Source of the DNA: Mycolicibacterium sp. | Lineage (GTDB): Bacteria; Actinomycetota; Actinomycetes; Mycobacteriales; Mycobacteriaceae | Direction of reading: 5' to 3' | Assembly (NCBI GenBank): GCA_020637165.1 | Contig: JACJWN010000010.1 | Location: forward strand, 152,259-216,258 | Length of the DNA: 64,000 nt | Shown here: one piece after another, positions 32,988-42,000 of the stretch | How the letters are laid out: each line of letters starts with the position of its first letter | Numbering within the stretch: the first letter of the stretch is position 1 | The notes under the pieces: model-generated | Databases searched by the model: none | The model's input: the letters and a program-made list of their open reading frames with translations, nothing else | What the model was told of the DNA's origin: nothing | Made by a program: the position numbers and the translations under genes

Positions 32988-33802
32988 GCCGGCGGTCCTG
33001 AACGGATGTCGACGAAAACCGGGGCGTGGTCGCTGGGCGACCCGATCCGGTTCTTGCCGCTCTTGCGTTCGTCGCGGGCGATCTCGGCGTGCACCACCCG
33101 TTGCGCCAGGGCGGGTGAGGCCAGGATGAAGTCGATCCGCATCCCCTCGCGCCGGGGAAACCTCAACTGGGTGTAGTCCCAGTAGGTGTAGGTCCCGGGC
33201 CCGGGTGTGAACGGCCGGACGACGTCGGTGAAGGAGGCCTCGATATCCCGGAACGCCGCCCGTTCCGGTTCGGTCACATGGGTGGCGCCGCGGAAGACCT
33301 CGATGTCCCAGACGTCGTCGTCCTGGGGTGCGATGTTCCAGTCGCCGGTGAGGGCGATCTGCGCCTGTGGATCGTCGGCCAACCATGATGTCGCGGTGTT
33401 CTTCAGTGCAGCAAGCCATTCCAGCTTGTAGCGGTAGTGCGGATCGGTCACGGTGCGACCGTTGGGCACGTACAGGCTCCACACCCTGACCCCGCCGCAG
33501 GTCGCGCCGAGCGCCCGCGCCTCGTCCTTGCCCTCCCACGTCGGCTGGCCGGCGAAACCGGTCTGCACATCGTCGAAACCGACCCGGCTGGCGATGGCCA
33601 CCCCGTTCCACTGGCTGTGCCCGGTGTGCACCACCTCGTAGCCCGCGCCGAGGAACGCCATGGCGGGAAACTTCTCGTCGGAGCATTTCGTCTCCTGCAT
33701 GGCCAGCACGTCGACCTCCGCGCGCGCCATCCAGTCGAGCACCCGGTCGACCCGGGCGCGAATCGAATTGACGTTCCAGGTGGCGACCCGCACAGCGGCC
33801 AT
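32984..33802 (-). CDS. xthA: Exodeoxyribonuclease III / AP endonuclease XthA
   Basis: A 272-residue DNA repair nuclease that cuts abasic sites and removes 3' blocks. EEP-fold motifs are complete: WNVNSIRAR, QETKC with the metal Glu, GDWNIAP with the catalytic Asp/Asn, and SDHAPV at the C-terminus. The ATG at 33802 lies 2 nt after the def stop. Its own stop overlaps thiD. The family is Rv0427c-like; the GNAT gene and the transport genes that surround it in M. tuberculosis are absent. Confidence 0.95.
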   Translation of the reverse strand: MAAVRVATWNVNSIRARVDRVLDWMARAEVDVLAMQETKCSDEKFPAMAFLGAGYEVVHTGHSQWNGVAIASRVGFDDVQTGFAGQPTWEGKDEARALGATCGGVRVWSLYVPNGRTVTDPHYRYKLEWLAALKNTATSWLADDPQAQIALTGDWNIAPQDDDVWDIEVFRGATHVTEPERAAFRDIEASFTDVVRPFTPGPGTYTYWDYTQLRFPRREGMRIDFILASPALAQRVVHAEIARDERKSGKNRIGSPSDHAPVFVDIRSGPPA

Positions 33803-33804
33803 CG

Positions 33805-34398
33805 TCAGTGCCCGAAGGGGTCGGGCACGTCGCCGGGCATCCACGACAGCCCGGGGACGCCCCACCCGTGGGACTTGGCCGCCCGCTTGGCGGCCCGGGC
33901 GTGGCGCCCGATGAGCGTGTCCACGTACAGGAAGCCGTCGAGGTGTCCGGTCTCGTGCTGCAGCATTCGGGCGAACAGCCCGGTGCCCTCCAGGGTCACC
34001 GGCTTGCCGTCGGCGTCCAGGCCGGTGACCCTGGCCCACTGCGCGCGTCCGCAGGGAAACGACTCACCCGGCACCGACAGGCACCCCTCGTCGTCGAGCT
34101 CCGGGTCGGGCATGGTCTCAGGGATCTCCGAGGTCTCCAGCACCGGGTTGACGACCACACCGCGACGGCGGGTCGGTTTGCCGCGGTCCTCGGCGCAGTC
34201 GTAGACGAACAACCGCGAGCCGACCCCTATCTGGTTGGCCGCCAGACCGACTCCGTTGGCGGCGTCCATCGTCTGGTACATGTCGGCGATCAGTTCGATC
34301 ACCTCCGGGGGCAGCGACCCGTCAGGGCCGACGGGCACCGGTGTGGTCGGGGTGTGCAGTACGGGATCGCCGAGGATCACGATGGGTCGGATCGCCAT
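33805..34398 (-). CDS. def: Peptide deformylase Def
   Basis: Removes the formyl group from nascent N-terminal Met. It is 197 residues, the length I recall for the M. tuberculosis enzyme. The three motifs are [10 protein letters not shown] (motif 1), EGCLS with the metal Cys (motif 2), and QHETGHLDG with the HExxH-type metal site (motif 3). The start is the ATG at 34398; the upstream open frame is spurious. It is the first gene of def-xthA-thiD-hydrolase, a chain with gaps of 2 nt or overlaps. Confidence 0.96.
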   Translation of the reverse strand: MAIRPIVILGDPVLHTPTTPVPVGPDGSLPPEVIELIADMYQTMDAANGVGLAANQIGVGSRLFVYDCAEDRGKPTRRRGVVVNPVLETSEIPETMPDPELDDEGCLSVPGESFPCGRAQWARVTGLDADGKPVTLEGTGLFARMLQHETGHLDGFLYVDTLIGRHARAAKRAAKSHGWGVPGLSWMPGDVPDPFGH

Positions 34399-34557
34399 GG
34401 TCGGCAAGCTTAAAGAGCGGCCGACGCGCGGGCCGCGGTGCCGTCCGATTCGGGGCGGGCATGATTGAATGACCGCAAACCACAGCAATGTGATTTCCGC
34501 ACCGCTGGGACTACTCGAAACCAATGCTCGAAACCGCTGAAAGGGTCGACGGATCGA

Positions 34558-34866
34558 ATGGACGGCGCCATGGCACGGGCCGATCGGGCGATTGACGACG
34601 CGGACCTTCCCGAGGGTCTGAGCCGCCGCGAGTTCGACATCCTCGCCTTCGAACGGCAGTGGTGGAAGTACGCCGGCGCGAAGGAAGAGGCCATCAAGGA
34701 GCTCTTCTCGATGTCCGCCACGCGCTACTACCAGGTGCTCAACGCCCTGGTCGATCGGCCCGAGGCGCTGGCGGCCGACCCGATGCTCGTCAAGCGGCTC
34801 CGCCGGTTGCGGGCCAGTCGGCAGAAGGCCCGCGCCGCTCGGCGGCTGGGCTTCGAGTTTCCCTGA
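34558..34866 (+). CDS. DUF3263 DNA-binding protein (Rv0430-like)
   Basis: A 102-residue protein with [27 protein letters not shown] split over residues 22-50, then [19 protein letters not shown], which looks like a sigma-like helix-turn-helix. The Arg/Lys-rich C-terminus would favour nucleic acid. It matches Rv0430 in content, length and position beside virR. The ATG at 34558 gives that length; in-frame starts further upstream are less likely. It is probably a small regulator; its targets are unknown. Confidence 0.87.
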   Translation: MDGAMARADRAIDDADLPEGLSRREFDILAFERQWWKYAGAKEEAIKELFSMSATRYYQVLNALVDRPEALAADPMLVKRLRRLRASRQKARAARRLGFEFP

Positions 34867-34876
34867 GGCCAGGGTT

Positions 34877-34882
34877 TACAGT
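34877..34882 (+). promoter_or_regulatory. Putative -10 box for leaderless virR
   Basis: TACAGT is followed by 7 nt and the ATG at 34890, with no Shine-Dalgarno between, so an internal leaderless promoter is likely. Confidence 0.55.
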
Positions 34883-34889
34883 TAGCCCG

Positions 34890-35339
34890 ATGAGCGAGCG
34901 CGTCCCCGATTCGTCCGGGCTACCCCTGCGCGCCATGGTGATGGTGCTGTTGTTCCTGGGTGTGATCTTCCTGCTGGTCGGATTCCAGGCGATGCGTTCC
35001 GGCGGTGACAACAGCGACGACACCGTCCCCCGGACGATCACCACCACCACGACCAAACCGCCCGCCCCGAAGTCCGATGTGCGCGTCTACAGCGTGTTCG
35101 GCGACGAGCCGGCCGCGACCCGGGTTTCCGACCGGCTACGCGAAGCGGGCTGGAACGTGACCGAGGCCTCCACCATCGAGGTCGCCGAATTGCCCGTCAC
35201 GACGGTCTATTTCGGGCCCGCCGAGGGCGAACAGGCCGCCGCCGAGGCGGTCGGGAAAATCCTGGAGGCGCCAGTGGCTCCGAGGATTCCCGAGATCGCC
35301 GAGCAGCCGCCTGGCGTGATCGTGTTGGTGACGGGCTGA
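34890..35339 (+). CDS. virR: LytR_C-domain membrane protein VirR (Rv0431)
   Basis: A 149-residue single-pass membrane protein. TM spans about residues 16-34, a Thr/Pro linker ([13 protein letters not shown]) follows, and the LytR_C domain runs from [13 protein letters not shown] to VIVLVTG. In M. tuberculosis VirR limits release of membrane vesicles and interacts with cell-wall assembly proteins; this orthologue assignment rests on architecture and on position between the DUF3263 gene and sodC. Confidence 0.88.
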   Translation: MSERVPDSSGLPLRAMVMVLLFLGVIFLLVGFQAMRSGGDNSDDTVPRTITTTTTKPPAPKSDVRVYSVFGDEPAATRVSDRLREAGWNVTEASTIEVAELPVTTVYFGPAEGEQAAAEAVGKILEAPVAPRIPEIAEQPPGVIVLVTG

Positions 35340-35346
35340 GCCGGGT

Positions 35347-35352
35347 TAGGGT
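35347..35352 (+). promoter_or_regulatory. Putative -10 box for leaderless sodC
   Basis: TAGGGT is followed by 7 nt and the ATG at 35360. There is no Shine-Dalgarno. Confidence 0.55.
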
Positions 35353-35359
35353 TACCGCC

Positions 35360-36085
35360 ATGCGTAAGTTCGCCGTTCTCCTCTTCGCCGCCCCTGTCGC
35401 TCTGCTCAGTGCCTCCTGTACGCCCGATGAGCCGGTCTCGACCCAGCCCGGCACCACGCCCTCGGTGTGGACGGGCGCGCCGCCCCCGCCCTCGTTGGCC
35501 GAGGGCCACGGCGCAGCGCACGGCGGATCTCACGGAGGAGCGCCCGAGGCGCCGTCGGCTCAAACGCTCACCGCCCAGATCAATGGGCCCGACGGCAGTC
35601 AGGTCGCCGCGGCCACCATCGAGTTCCGCGATGACGACGAGTTCGCCACCGTCACCGTGCAGACCACCGCGGCGGGCAAGCTGTCGCCCGGTTTCCACGG
35701 CCTGCACATCCACTCCGTCGGCAAATGCGAGGTGAATTCGGTTGCCCCGAGCGGCGGCGCGCCGGGCGATTTCCTCTCTGCCGGGGGCCATCTGCAGGAC
35801 GGCGGTCAGTCCGGCCACCCCAACCACGCCGGTGACCTTGCGCCGTTGCAGGTCCGGGGCGACGGCATGGCGACGCTGGTCACCACCACGATGGCCTTCG
35901 ACCAGGCGGATCTGCTGGACGGTGAGGGAACGGCGATCATCATCCACGAGAGTTCGGACAACCTGGCCAACATTCCCGCCGATCGCTACCAGCAGACCAA
36001 CGGCGCCCCGCCGCCGGACGAGACCACGCTGGCCACCGGCGATGGCGGCAAGCGGGTCGCCTGCGGTGTCATCGGCCCCGGCTAG
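35360..36085 (+). CDS. sodC: Cu,Zn superoxide dismutase lipoprotein SodC
   Basis: A surface-anchored enzyme that dismutates superoxide at the envelope (241 residues). The signal peptide ends in a lipobox (SASC, Cys near residue 20). A Pro-rich linker and the His-rich stretch [13 protein letters not shown] (about 49-61) precede the catalytic beta barrel. Metal ligands are visible in [27 protein letters not shown] and IIIHESSDN, with the disulfide partner Cys in RVACGVIG. Its last 20 nt overlap the next gene. Confidence 0.95.
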   Translation: MRKFAVLLFAAPVALLSASCTPDEPVSTQPGTTPSVWTGAPPPPSLAEGHGAAHGGSHGGAPEAPSAQTLTAQINGPDGSQVAAATIEFRDDDEFATVTVQTTAAGKLSPGFHGLHIHSVGKCEVNSVAPSGGAPGDFLSAGGHLQDGGQSGHPNHAGDLAPLQVRGDGMATLVTTTMAFDQADLLDGEGTAIIIHESSDNLANIPADRYQQTNGAPPPDETTLATGDGGKRVACGVIGPG

Positions 36086-37199
36086 GCTCGACTTCGAGGG
36101 TTCCCCGCGCCCGACCCTGGGCGTGGAGTGGGAGTTCGCGCTCATCGACGCGGACACCCGCGACCTGAGCAACGAGGCCGCCGCGGTCATCGACCACATC
36201 GGTGAAACCCCGCATGTCCACAAGGAACTGCTGCGCAACACTGTCGAGGTCGTCACTGGCATCTGCGAGACGGTCCCGGAGGCGATGGCCGACCTGCGCT
36301 CCACGCTGGTCTCCACCCGCGAGGTAGTGCAAGGACGGGGTATGGAGCTGTTCTGCGCGGGCACCCATCCGTTCGCGCAGTGGTCCACCCAGAAGCTCAC
36401 AGACGCCCCCCGCTATGCCGAGCTGATCAAACGCACCCAATGGTGGGGCCGGCAGATGCTGATCTGGGGTGTGCACGTGCACGTCGGCGTCTCCTCCGCA
36501 CACAAGGTCATGCCGATCATCTCCTCGCTGCTCAACTACTATCCGCACCTGCTGGCGTTATCGGCCTCCTCGCCGTTCTGGGCCAGCGAGGACACCGGCT
36601 ACGCGAGCAACCGGGCCATGATGTTCCAGCAGCTGCCGACGGCCGGGCTGCCGTTTCAGTTCGGCACCTGGCGGGAGTTCGAGCGTTTCGTGCATGACCA
36701 GAAGACCACCGGCATCATCGATCACATCAACGAGATCCGTTGGGACATCAGGCCGTCCCCGCATCTGGGCACCATCGAGGTGCGGGTCTTCGACGGGGTG
36801 TCCAATCTGCGTGAGCTCTCCGCGCTGGTGGCGTTGACGCATTGTCTGATCGTGGATCTGGACCGTCGCCTCGACGCCGGTGAGCAACTGCCGGTGATGC
36901 CGCCCTGGCACGTTCAGGAGAACAAGTGGCGGGCCGCGCGCTACGGGCTGGACGCCATCATCATTCTCGACGCCGACAGCAACGAGCGGTTGGTGACCGA
37001 GGATCTCGATGACCTGCTGACCCGTCTGGACCCGGTGGCGCGGTCGTTGCACTGCGCCGAGGAACTGGCCGCCGTCGCCGACATTCCCCGGCTCGGCGCC
37101 TCCTATCAGCGGCAGCGCCGGGTCGCCGAGGAATACGACGGGGACCTGCGGGCGGTGGTCGACGCGCTCGTCGGCGAGTTGGATCTCGAGGAGGGGTGA
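36066..37199 (+). CDS. Carboxylate-amine ligase, YbdK/GCS2 type (Rv0433)
   Basis: A 377-residue ATP-dependent ligase related to glutamate-cysteine ligase; the E. coli homologue YbdK has only weak GCL activity and actinobacteria make mycothiol, so the true product is uncertain. [10 protein letters not shown] (metal/ATP binding) is near residue 18, followed by [15 protein letters not shown] and [10 protein letters not shown]. It matches Rv0433 in length and sequence as remembered. The GTG at 36066 lies inside the sodC 3' end (20-nt overlap). Confidence 0.9.
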   Translation: MSSAPARLDFEGSPRPTLGVEWEFALIDADTRDLSNEAAAVIDHIGETPHVHKELLRNTVEVVTGICETVPEAMADLRSTLVSTREVVQGRGMELFCAGTHPFAQWSTQKLTDAPRYAELIKRTQWWGRQMLIWGVHVHVGVSSAHKVMPIISSLLNYYPHLLALSASSPFWASEDTGYASNRAMMFQQLPTAGLPFQFGTWREFERFVHDQKTTGIIDHINEIRWDIRPSPHLGTIEVRVFDGVSNLRELSALVALTHCLIVDLDRRLDAGEQLPVMPPWHVQENKWRAARYGLDAIIILDADSNERLVTEDLDDLLTRLDPVARSLHCAEELAAVADIPRLGASYQRQRRVAEEYDGDLRAVVDALVGELDLEEG

Positions 37200-37540
37200 T
37201 GGTGCCCAGGAAGGTGTTGCCCGCAAAGGCGGGGGTGCTCGCGGTCGCGGCGTTAATGATCCTCCTCGGCGGTTGCAGTCGGCCGATCGACGGAACGCCG
37301 GTGGCCGCTCCGGGGGAGGTCGGCATGGGCGCCGGCGCGGATCTGCTCGAGACGACCTGCCGGGAATACGTGCCGATGGGGCAATCGGGCCGGCGCGAGG
37401 TGATGACGGCCATCGGTGAGGCAGGTAATCGTCTGGTCGCGACCAACCCGGATCTATGGGCCGGTGTCGCGGCGGCGCTGTGCACCTTCGCCGACCCGAG
37501 CGCCCCGGTGAAAGATGTCGTCACCGGCGGCGTCCGATGA
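37199..37540 (+). CDS. Small lipoprotein, unknown family
   Basis: A 113-residue exported protein. The signal peptide reaches a lipobox LGGC near residue 26. The mature part has two Cys (TTCREYV and ALCTFAD) about 41 residues apart, framing a helical segment SGRREVMTAIGEAGNRLVA; the spacing recalls HdeA-like periplasmic proteins, but I would not name it so. The ATG at 37199 shares a base with the ligase stop (TGATG). It is not present between Rv0433 and Rv0434 in M. tuberculosis as I recall. Confidence 0.75.
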   Translation: MVPRKVLPAKAGVLAVAALMILLGGCSRPIDGTPVAAPGEVGMGAGADLLETTCREYVPMGQSGRREVMTAIGEAGNRLVATNPDLWAGVAAALCTFADPSAPVKDVVTGGVR

Positions 37541-37570
37541 TGGCGTCGCGCGGTTCCGCCGGGGGATGAC

Positions 37571-38212
37571 GTGACCGGGATCGCCCAGCCGATGTTCCCG
37601 CTGCAGTCGGCACCGCTGCCGGGCGAGACGTTGCCGCTGCGGATTTTCGAACCCCGGTATGCCCGGCTGGTGCAGGACTGTCTGGCCGCAGCGGACCCGG
37701 TATTCGGCGTGGTGCTGATCAGCCGGGGCCGGGAGGTGGGCGGCGGCGACGCCCGCAGCGAGGTGGGGACGATGGCGCGTATCGCCGAGCATGCCGACCT
37801 GGGGATGGGTCAGTACCAGCTGCTGGCGCCGGTGGGCGAGCGGATTCGGGTGCGGCGTTGGCTGCCGGACGATCCCTACCCGCGGGCGGTGATCGAGCCG
37901 TGGCCCGACGAGCCCGGCCCGCCGGTCGGCCCCGAGGAGATCGGTGTGGTGGTCGACCGCATCCTGGCGCTCTACCGGCGGGTTGCCGAGGCCCGTGGCG
38001 GCCGGCTGCGACCGGATGCCCTGGCCGTCGACGCCGGTACCGCCGACGACCCGTCCCGACACCTCTTCGCGCTGGCCGCCCGGGTCCCGATGGGTCAGGC
38101 CGACCGGTACGCGGTGCTGGCCGCGCCCAGCCTCGCCGAACGGGTCGCCGTGCTGACCGATGCGATCGACACCGTCACGGCCATGGTGGAGTTCCAGTTG
38201 TCCGAGGAGTGA
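37571..38212 (+). CDS. Lon N-terminal (substrate-binding) domain protein, Rv0434-like
   Basis: A 213-residue stand-alone LON substrate-binding (PUA-like) domain without ATPase or protease parts. It shows MFPLQSAPLPGETLPLRIFEPRY at the start and FGVVLISRGREVGGGD next, then a helical second half ending TAMVEFQLSEE. It may recognise unfolded proteins or act as an adaptor; no evidence decides. The GTG at 37571 gives a length close to the 217 residues of Rv0434. It converges on the AAA ATPase, ending 6 nt from it. Confidence 0.88.
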   Translation: MTGIAQPMFPLQSAPLPGETLPLRIFEPRYARLVQDCLAAADPVFGVVLISRGREVGGGDARSEVGTMARIAEHADLGMGQYQLLAPVGERIRVRRWLPDDPYPRAVIEPWPDEPGPPVGPEEIGVVVDRILALYRRVAEARGGRLRPDALAVDAGTADDPSRHLFALAARVPMGQADRYAVLAAPSLAERVAVLTDAIDTVTAMVEFQLSEE

Positions 38213-38218
38213 GGGCGC

Positions 38219-40426
38219 TCAGCGGTCGGAGGCGAAGGCGCGCAGCGACTCGACCTGTTCGGCGTCCAGCGACGGGCGGACGTTGTCCCGGGCCGTGGCC
38301 ACGTCGGCGGCGGTGACGTCGGCGGCGTCGATGGACCGCCGCATCGCGGTCAGGGCGGACTCGCGCAGCAGGGCCACGCAGTCGGCGGCGCTGTAGCCGT
38401 CGAGGTCGGCGGCCAGCGAGCGCAGGTCCACTTCGTCGCTCAGCGGCACCGATTTTCCCGCCGTCTTCAGAATCTGGTAGCGGGCTTCGGCATCCGGCGG
38501 TTCGACGAACACCAGCCGTTCCAGCCGGCCCGGGCGCAGCAGCGCGGGGTCGATCAGGTCGGGGCGGTTGGTGGCGCCGAGCACCACCACGTCGCGCAAC
38601 GGCTCCACGCCGTCCAACTCGGTCAACAGGGCCGCCACCACCCGGTCGGTCACCCCCGAGTCGAAGCTCTGGCCGCGGCGTGGCGCCAGCGCGTCGATCT
38701 CGTCGAGGAACACCAGCGACGGTGCGGAATCCCTTGCCCGGCGGAACAGTTCGCGGACCGCCTTCTCCGAGGAACCCACCCACTTGTCCATCAGCTCCGA
38801 GCCCTTGACCGCGTGGACGCTGAGTCGGCCGGAACTGGCCAGCGCGCGCACCACGAAGGTCTTTCCGGTGCCGGGCGGCCCGTAGAGCAGCACGCCGCGG
38901 GGCGGTTCCACGCCGAGCCGGGAGAACGTGTCGGGATGTTGCAGCGGCCACAGCACCGCCTCGGTGAGCGCCTGCTTGGTCGACGCCATGTCGCCGACGT
39001 CGTCGAGTGTCACCGATCCGACCGCCACCTCCTGGGTGTTGGACCGCGACAGCGGCCGGATGACCGTCAGCGCACCGGTGAGGTCCTCCTGGGTGAGCAC
39101 CGGGTCGGCGCCGCCGTCGCTGGCCCTCGCGGCCGCCCGCAGCGCGGCCTCGCGCACCAAGGCGGCTAGGTCGGCGCGCACGAATCCCGGTGTCCGGTCG
39201 GCAATCTCCTCGAGGTGAAGGTCGTCGGCGGGGACGTCACGGAGCAGGACCTCCAGCAGCGCCTTGCGGGTGGCGCCGTCGGGGAGGCTCAGGCCCAGTT
39301 CCCGGTCACACAGGTCCGGGGCGCGCAACCGGGGGTCCAGCGCGTCCGGTGACTGGGAGGTGGCCACCAGCGCGACACCGGGGGCGGCCACGGCCCTGCG
39401 CAGTTCGGCCAGGATCGAGGCGCCGACCGGCTCGGGTGGATCGGGTAGCAGCGCGTCGACATCGCTGACCAGCAGCACCCCGCCGCCGGCGATGACGTCG
39501 GCGACCGCCCGGGCGACCGCCCGGTGGCGCTCGTCGGGAGCCAGCGCGCCGGTGTCGGGTCCGTCGAGTTCGACCAGGCGCCGGCCCGCGCACACCGCGC
39601 GCACCAAACGGGCCTTGCCCACCCCGGCCGGACCGGTGATGAGAACGCCGAGATCGGGTTTGGCGCCGAGTTTCTCCAGCAGCGCCGGCTCGTCGAGCGC
39701 GAGTTTGAGCCACTCGGTCAGCCGGCCGGCCTGCACATGCTGGCCCTTGAGATCTTCGATGCTCACCGGTGGTTCCTCGGGCCATCGGGTGGGCGGGCTG
39801 ACCGAGGCCGTCGACCCGGTGGGTGCCGCTACGGCGGGGGTCCCCTCATCCCAGGTCCCCGCACCCCAGGTCCCCGCACCCCAGGTCACCGACGAATTCG
39901 GTTGCACCGAAACGGGTCCGGCGGGGTCGGTGCCGGTGACGGTCAGCAGTTCGGAGGTCCAGGTGATCCCGACCGAGGCGGCCAGTGCGGTGGTCGCCGC
40001 CGAGGTCGAGGTGCCCGGGCCGAGATCCCGCGGCAGCAACGACACCGTGTCGCCCACCGTGAGCACCTTGCCCAGCAGTGCCTGACGCAGGGTGGCCGAG
40101 GACACCGACTTGGTGGCCAGGGCCGATCCGCTCAGCGTCACCGCCCGGGCGCCGTAGACGGTCGCCGGGGACACCAGCACGGTGGCGTCCTCGCGCAGCC
40201 CGGCATTGGACAACGTCACGTCGTCGAGCAGTGCGGTGCCGGTCGGTGTCCCGGCCGGTGCCACCCCGACCACGGCGGCCGTGCCGCGGGAACCCATGAG
40301 CGACACAGCATCCCACTCCCGGATTCCCAGCGCGGCGATCACCTCCGGGTGCAGCCGCACCACACCGCGGCGGGAGTCCAGCGCTGAGGTGTTGAGCCGC
40401 GCGGTCAGGGTGAGGCGTGAACTCAC
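38219..40426 (-). CDS. Cdc48/VAT-like AAA ATPase (Rv0435c)
   Basis: A 735-residue protein with an N-domain of double-psi barrel type (SRRGVVRLHPEVIAALGI) and two AAA modules. D1 (from about residue 245) has GPAGVGKA, lacking the Ser/Thr after Lys, and SDVDAL where DExD is expected, so D1 is probably weak or non-hydrolysing. D2 (from about 480) is canonical: GPPGTGKT, FLDEIDAL, the second region of homology GATNRPDLIDPALLRPGR and a sensor 2 region. It probably unfolds or remodels proteins. The linker before D1 carries a 5-residue tandem repeat. The GTG at 40426 overlaps the pssA stop (GTGA). Confidence 0.93.
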   Translation of the reverse strand: MSSRLTLTARLNTSALDSRRGVVRLHPEVIAALGIREWDAVSLMGSRGTAAVVGVAPAGTPTGTALLDDVTLSNAGLREDATVLVSPATVYGARAVTLSGSALATKSVSSATLRQALLGKVLTVGDTVSLLPRDLGPGTSTSAATTALAASVGITWTSELLTVTGTDPAGPVSVQPNSSVTWGAGTWGAGTWDEGTPAVAAPTGSTASVSPPTRWPEEPPVSIEDLKGQHVQAGRLTEWLKLALDEPALLEKLGAKPDLGVLITGPAGVGKARLVRAVCAGRRLVELDGPDTGALAPDERHRAVARAVADVIAGGGVLLVSDVDALLPDPPEPVGASILAELRRAVAAPGVALVATSQSPDALDPRLRAPDLCDRELGLSLPDGATRKALLEVLLRDVPADDLHLEEIADRTPGFVRADLAALVREAALRAAARASDGGADPVLTQEDLTGALTVIRPLSRSNTQEVAVGSVTLDDVGDMASTKQALTEAVLWPLQHPDTFSRLGVEPPRGVLLYGPPGTGKTFVVRALASSGRLSVHAVKGSELMDKWVGSSEKAVRELFRRARDSAPSLVFLDEIDALAPRRGQSFDSGVTDRVVAALLTELDGVEPLRDVVVLGATNRPDLIDPALLRPGRLERLVFVEPPDAEARYQILKTAGKSVPLSDEVDLRSLAADLDGYSAADCVALLRESALTAMRRSIDAADVTAADVATARDNVRPSLDAEQVESLRAFASDR
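39850..39893 (-). repeat. Tandem 15-bp repeat in the AAA ATPase linker
   Basis: CCCAGGTCCCCGCAC occurs at 39850-39864 and exactly again at 39865-39879, with a degenerate third copy to 39893. On the coding strand it encodes TWGAG, TWGAG and TWDEG, between the N-domain and D1. The period of 15 keeps the frame, so copy number could vary harmlessly. Confidence 0.75.
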
Positions 40427-41289
40427 CGGTCCGATCCCGGCTTGCGCAGGCCCAGACGTGCGGTGGACCGGCGGTGCGGATGCCGCGCGCGGCTGGCGGC
40501 GCGGCGGGCGGCGCGGCGCTGCCGGGAGGTGGCGTCCCAGGTTTCCGGGTGCGCGGCGGCCCAGCGCTGGCTGCGGACGGTGAACGGGATGATGAGCAGG
40601 TAGCCGACGATGATCAGCAGCACCAGTATGTAGGGGAACAGCAGCAGGCCGGCGGCGGCGAGTGCCACCAGGCCGAGCAGGATCGGTGCGGAATTCGCCG
40701 GCACCGAAACGGATTTCAGCGCCAGGGTGGGGACCCGGCTCACCAGCAGTATCGAGTTGGCCGCCAGCCAGGCGCAGACGAACCAGGTCGAGGTCCACCA
40801 TCCGTGGCCGAACTGCAGCATCGCCGCCAGCGGGCCGATCGAGCCCACCGCGCCGCACGGCGCAGGCATGCCGACGAAGTATTGGCGGGTGTAGGCGGGG
40901 CGGGTGTTGTCGTCTAGCAGAGCGTTGAACCGAGCCAGTCGCAGCACGATGCAGACGGCGTACAGCAGCACGAAGATCCAGCCGACCGGCGAATCCGACA
41001 ACAGGGTCACATAGACGACCAGCGCCGGCGCGACGCCGAAATTCACCGCGTCGGCAAGGGAGTCGATCTCCGCGCCCATCGGGGACTGGGCGTGCAGGGC
41101 GCGGGCGATACCGCCGTCGATACCGTCCAGCACTGCGGCGGCACCGATCAACGCCAGTGCGATGTGTGCCCGCCCGTCGAGCGCGAACTTGATCGAGGTG
41201 AGGCCGGCGCAGATCGCCAGAACGGTGGTCGCGCTGGGCAGGATGCGCAGCCCCCGCCGGGATTGAATCGGGATCCGGGGGCTCGTCAC
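40423..41289 (-). CDS. pssA: CDP-diacylglycerol-serine O-phosphatidyltransferase PssA
   Basis: An integral membrane enzyme (288 residues) that makes phosphatidylserine from CDP-diacylglycerol and serine. The CDP-alcohol phosphotransferase motif is complete: DGIDGGIAR, then [12 protein letters not shown] with the metal-binding Asp residues (about 57-82). About eight TM helices follow, then an Arg-rich cytoplasmic tail of about 40 residues. The GTG at 41289 overlaps the psd stop; the order psd-pssA-Rv0435c is as in M. tuberculosis. Confidence 0.95.
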   Translation of the reverse strand: MTSPRIPIQSRRGLRILPSATTVLAICAGLTSIKFALDGRAHIALALIGAAAVLDGIDGGIARALHAQSPMGAEIDSLADAVNFGVAPALVVYVTLLSDSPVGWIFVLLYAVCIVLRLARFNALLDDNTRPAYTRQYFVGMPAPCGAVGSIGPLAAMLQFGHGWWTSTWFVCAWLAANSILLVSRVPTLALKSVSVPANSAPILLGLVALAAAGLLLFPYILVLLIIVGYLLIIPFTVRSQRWAAAHPETWDATSRQRRAARRAASRARHPHRRSTARLGLRKPGSDR

Positions 41290-41990
41290 GGCAGTCGTGC
41301 CAACACGGTCTCGCCGGCCAGGGCGCGCTGGCCGTTCTCGATGATCACCTCGGAGCCGGCCGGCAGGTAGGTGTCCAGCCGGGATCCGTACCGGACCAGC
41401 CCGTAGGTCTGCCCGATGTGCACCCTGTCGCCGGGGCGCACATCGCAGACGATCCGCCGTGCGACTAGCCCGGCGATCTGTACGGCCACCACCTCGTGTC
41501 CTTCCGGTGTGCGGATCACAACGCTGTTGCGCTCATTGTCCTCACTTGCGGCGGCCAGTTCGGCGGAATGGAAGCGCCCGGGCCGGTGCTCGACGGCCAG
41601 CACCTCGCCGCTGATCGGGCTGCGTTGCACATGCGCGTCGAACAGCGACAGGAAAATGCTGATCCGGGTGCGCGGTTCGGACCCGAGACCCAGTTCAGCG
41701 GGCACCGGCGCGGTGTCGATCAGACAGACCTGCCCGTCGGCGGCGGCGACGACCATGCCGGGACGGGTGGGTGGAGTGCGGTGGGGGTGGCGGAAGAACC
41801 CCGCGTTGGCGCCGGCGGCGGCGAGGCCGGCGTTACGGATCCAGCGGTGGTTGCGTCCCAGGGCCGCCACCGCCACACCGGCGGCGATGAAGGGGAAACC
41901 CGCGGGATGGATCGGCGGAACCGTCGATCGCACCAGGGCGGCCAGCCGTTGCGGGGCGGACTTGAGTTCGTCTTCGGGGCGTCTGGCCAT
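41286..41990 (-). CDS. psd: Phosphatidylserine decarboxylase Psd
   Basis: Converts phosphatidylserine to phosphatidylethanolamine. It is 234 residues, the short archaeal/actinobacterial type. It has the hydrophobic segment [19 protein letters not shown], the catalytic region [16 protein letters not shown], and the self-cleavage site GS in [12 protein letters not shown] near residue 208, which would yield the pyruvoyl alpha subunit. The ATG at 41990 is used. It lies 10 nt after moeA2 and is coupled with pssA, so substrate supply and use are on one transcript. Confidence 0.94.
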   Translation of the reverse strand: MARRPEDELKSAPQRLAALVRSTVPPIHPAGFPFIAAGVAVAALGRNHRWIRNAGLAAAGANAGFFRHPHRTPPTRPGMVVAAADGQVCLIDTAPVPAELGLGSEPRTRISIFLSLFDAHVQRSPISGEVLAVEHRPGRFHSAELAAASEDNERNSVVIRTPEGHEVVAVQIAGLVARRIVCDVRPGDRVHIGQTYGLVRYGSRLDTYLPAGSEVIIENGQRALAGETVLARLP

Positions 41991-42000
41991 TTCCCTGAGT

